Source: Catenibacterium mitsuoka_A (lineage in GTDB: Bacteria > Bacillota_I > Bacilli_A > Erysipelotrichales > Coprobacillaceae). Taken from it: a DNA stretch of 23,766 nt. The DNA is taken from NCBI RefSeq assembly GCF_964259225.1, contig NZ_CAXVKN010000036.1; one strand, 5' to 3'. The translations under genes were made by a program, and so were the position numbers. The notes beneath the pieces were generated by a model. It ran no database searches, was not told the DNA's origin, and saw only the letters and a program-made list of their open reading frames with translations. Below, one piece after another: positions 22,229-23,766 of the stretch (positions within the stretch are counted from its first letter, which is position 1; each line of letters begins with the position of its first letter).

Positions 22229-22918
22229 ATGAAGAAATTAATTAGATGTTTATTTATCGTATGTATATTATGTTTTTCTATTTCCCCTGTTTACGCAAGA
22301 GCTGGCGGCGGGGGAGGAGGATCAAGTGGAGGTGGAGGAGGAGGCAGTGGTTCTCCATCCCATCATTCTTCTTCTCCTGTAAGATATGTTGATACACCCG
22401 AAAGACGTATTGCTAGTTTAATAACTTTTTCTTTTATATCATATGGTTTTTCATATATGAAAAAATATCGTCGTAGATATAAAGCTATTTCCATGCATAA
22501 GGATATGAAAAGAGGACTAGCAGAAAAGAATAACTCATCCTTTGATGAAAAGAAGATGAACGAAGTAGTCGCTGATTACTATTACACTATTCAGAATGCA
22601 TGGAATGATAGAGATATGGATATTCTTAAACAATGCCTTTCTCAGTCTTTATATGACCAATGGGAAACAAAACTTAACTGGTGGGAGTATGAAGGTATAC
22701 GTAATGAACTTTCTGATATCAGACTTCTTAAAACAATGGTTGTAGAAGTAGGTGATGACTACTTCTGGTCTTATATAGAAGGTAAGATGAGAGATAGAAT
22801 GATCAAAGGTAATGAAGTCACTCAGGATAATAAAGAAATCTTTATTGAATACTGGCGCTTTATAGTAGAAGAAGACAGGATTTATTTAGATGAGATCAGG
22901 CAGGAAGATGAAGTCTAA
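22229..22918 (+). CDS. Gly-rich, membrane-anchored protein with Tim44-like domain
   Basis: A 229-residue protein. It starts with a signal-peptide-like segment (about 1-23, ending VYARA), then a linker of Gly and Ser with two long Gly runs (about 24-42) and a His/Ser-rich stretch. A membrane segment follows (about 62-80, IASLITFSFISYGFSYM), then a basic stop (KKYRRRYK). The C-terminal half resembles Tim44-like domains: NEVVADYYYTIQNAWNDRD, then LSQSLYDQWETK and a beta-rich end. Bacterial Tim44-like proteins are thought to bind peptides or membranes, but no role is known here. ATG 22229 is set by AGGAGGG at 22219-22225; longer frames lack one. Confidence 0.75.
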   Translation: MKKLIRCLFIVCILCFSISPVYARAGGGGGGSSGGGGGGSGSPSHHSSSPVRYVDTPERRIASLITFSFISYGFSYMKKYRRRYKAISMHKDMKRGLAEKNNSSFDEKKMNEVVADYYYTIQNAWNDRDMDILKQCLSQSLYDQWETKLNWWEYEGIRNELSDIRLLKTMVVEVGDDYFWSYIEGKMRDRMIKGNEVTQDNKEIFIEYWRFIVEEDRIYLDEIRQEDEV

Positions 22919-22920
22919 GA

Positions 22921-22949
22921 TTGACCTTGTGAAATAATTGTGTTACAAT
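22921..22949 (+). promoter_or_regulatory. Sigma-A promoter of the leader and Ogt-like gene
   Basis: TTGACC (22921-22926) and TACAAT (22944-22949) are separated by exactly 17 bases. Transcription should begin near 22956, giving a leader of about 114 bases before the next gene. Confidence 0.75.
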
Positions 22950-22976
22950 ACAACCAACAAAGGAATATTTTATAGC

Positions 22977-22997
22977 ATGTCATTCACAAAGCATTAG
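22977..22997 (+). CDS. Possible six-codon leader peptide (MSFTKH)
   Basis: AAAGGA (22959-22964) precedes an ATG at 22977, which opens a six-codon frame ending in TAG at 22995-22997. The stop lies inside the 5' arm of the leader terminator, so a ribosome here would block that hairpin. The spacing of 12 bases is long, and chance occurrence cannot be excluded. Confidence 0.3.
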   Translation: MSFTKH

Positions 22998-23046
22998 CTA
23001 TACGTATAAAAAGAAATTCTTTTTTGCGTACGCTAATGCTTTTTTT
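22988..23046 (+). terminator. Intrinsic terminator within the leader of the Ogt-like gene
   Basis: AAAGCATTAGC (22988-22998) pairs perfectly with GCTAATGCTTT (23032-23042). A further imperfect stem forms inside from the A-rich and T-rich segments, and T residues run to 23046. Transcripts from the promoter at 22921 must pass it to reach the gene at 23070, so it is either an attenuator or the end of a small RNA of about 90 bases. Confidence 0.8.
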
Positions 23047-23069
23047 GTTTATTTTTGGAGGTAAAAATA

Positions 23070-23600
23070 ATGGAATATATTAAAAGATACCAGTCTCCAA
23101 TTGGAGAAATTACTATGGCAAGTGATGGTGAGTCACTTATTGGTTTATGGTTTGAAGATGATAAATACTATGCGGATATCCTAAAGGAACCAGTAGAACA
23201 GGATTTACCAGTCTTTGATCAGACAATTGCCTGGTTAAATCTATACTTTGATGGAATCGTTCCTAACTTCTGTCCACCTATTAAAATGCAGGGAACACCA
23301 TTCCAAAGAATGATCTGGACTATTATCCAGCACATCCCTTATGGTGAAACAATCACTTATGGTGATATTGCGAAAGCTATCGCAAAATATGGTAACAAGA
23401 AAGAAATGTCAGCACAGGCAGTTGGTGGTGCTATTGGTCATAATCATATTGCGTTAATCATCCCTTCACACCGTGTAATCGGCTCTAAGGGTAATTTAAA
23501 AGGCTATGCTTCTGGTGTAGAAAAGAAAAAGAAGCTTCTCCTCTTCGAAAAAGCCTCAGTTATTAACAGCAGTATGAGAATAGATACAAGACTTGCTTAA
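23070..23600 (+). CDS. Ogt/MGMT-family alkyltransferase-like protein with Ser in place of active-site Cys
   Basis: A 176-residue member of the methylated-DNA-protein cysteine methyltransferase family. It has the N-terminal domain (YQSPIGEITMASDGESLIGLWF) and the DNA-binding C-terminal domain (GTPFQRMIWTIIQHIPYGETITYG, then SAQAVGGAIGHN). The active-site motif, normally PCHRV, is PSHRV here: codon TCA at 23466-23468 encodes Ser133. Without the acceptor Cys it should not repair O6-alkylguanine by self-alkylation. It may bind lesions like the ATL proteins, whose motif is PWHRV, or be inactive. The last 12 or so residues are a non-conserved tail. ATG 23070 follows GGAGG (23057-23061); the TTG at 23055 overlaps that ribosome site. 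Confidence 0.88.
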   Translation: MEYIKRYQSPIGEITMASDGESLIGLWFEDDKYYADILKEPVEQDLPVFDQTIAWLNLYFDGIVPNFCPPIKMQGTPFQRMIWTIIQHIPYGETITYGDIAKAIAKYGNKKEMSAQAVGGAIGHNHIALIIPSHRVIGSKGNLKGYASGVEKKKKLLLFEKASVINSSMRIDTRLA

Positions 23601-23634
23601 GGCCAATGTCATTAAGTTAATAATGCTAGAATTT

Positions 23635-23681
23635 AAGTCAGATGATATATCAGCAGATATATTATTCTGACTTTTATTTTA
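23635..23681 (+). terminator. Intrinsic terminator of the Ogt-like gene
   Basis: A 17-base left arm (23635-23651) pairs nearly completely with 23656-23673, followed by a T-rich tail. Beyond it, the last 85 bases contain a TATAAT (23748-23753) that may serve a gene outside the window; no coding region is visible. Confidence 0.82.
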
Positions 23682-23766
23682 TTGCAGCCAAAAAAGTATC
23701 GTTTTCACGATTTTTTAAAAAATATTCTATTTCATCGCAAAAAGGTTTATAATTTGTCTGACTAGT

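Noticed and set aside
22312..22353. Gly-rich coding run (about 22312-22353) as a CRISPR or tandem DNA repeat
   Set aside because: It is an in-frame GGN/AGY linker within a coding gene, without regular repeat units or spacers.
23055..23069. TTG 23055 as start of the Ogt-like protein
   Set aside because: It overlaps the GGAGG ribosome site that serves ATG 23070, and the family N-terminus aligns from the ATG.

Overview
The window reads as chromosome of a low-G+C Gram-positive gut-type bacterium, most likely an Erysipelotrichales-like Firmicute. That placement is an inference from AT-rich coding, strong AGGAGG ribosome sites, several phosphotransferase and Firmicute-type families, and TGA used as a stop. 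No rRNA, tRNA or CRISPR array was seen.

Region 1 (about 130-11064) is a self-contained sigma-54 sugar regulon. A PfkB fructokinase has its own -24/-12 promoter. Two further tandem -24/-12 promoters precede an operon of a mannose-family PTS (EIIA, EIIB, EIIC, EIID), an unassigned 702-residue six-hairpin-type glycosidase and a DUF2961/GH172 glycosidase. After a terminator, a sigma-A promoter drives a LevR-type activator (HTH, AAA+, PRD, EIIA, EIIB, PRD) whose 3' end overlaps the gene for sigma-54 itself. The logic resembles sucrose operons: the PTS imports and phosphorylates a disaccharide, intracellular glycosidases cut it, and the fructokinase rescues the unphosphorylated half. GH172 together with a fructokinase points to an alpha-fructofuranoside, possibly a difructose dianhydride. 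The substrate is inferred, not shown.

Region 2 (about 11100-16000) is accessory. It holds a zinc-finger/HTH/Panacea (SocA-like) antitoxin-type gene behind a perfect palindrome, with no obvious partner toxin. Then comes a 3.8-kb segment bracketed by a perfect 18-bp direct repeat. The segment contains a small HIRAN-domain gene, an IS21-family element (istA, istB) and a coiled-coil protein gene. Imperfect inverted repeats flank the IS.

Region 3 (about 16000-19560) has a Cof-type HAD phosphatase, a frameshifted UPF0303/GlcG-like gene, an RpiR/MurR regulator and a divergent MATE exporter.

Region 4 (about 19600-23766) has a polar amino-acid ABC transporter (permease, ATPase, lipoprotein) and a small membrane protein whose mRNA is probably leaderless. 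It also has a secreted or anchored Gly-rich protein with a Tim44-like C-terminus, and an Ogt/MGMT-family protein in which the active-site Cys is Ser. The last gene sits behind a leader with a complete intrinsic terminator and a six-codon reading frame.
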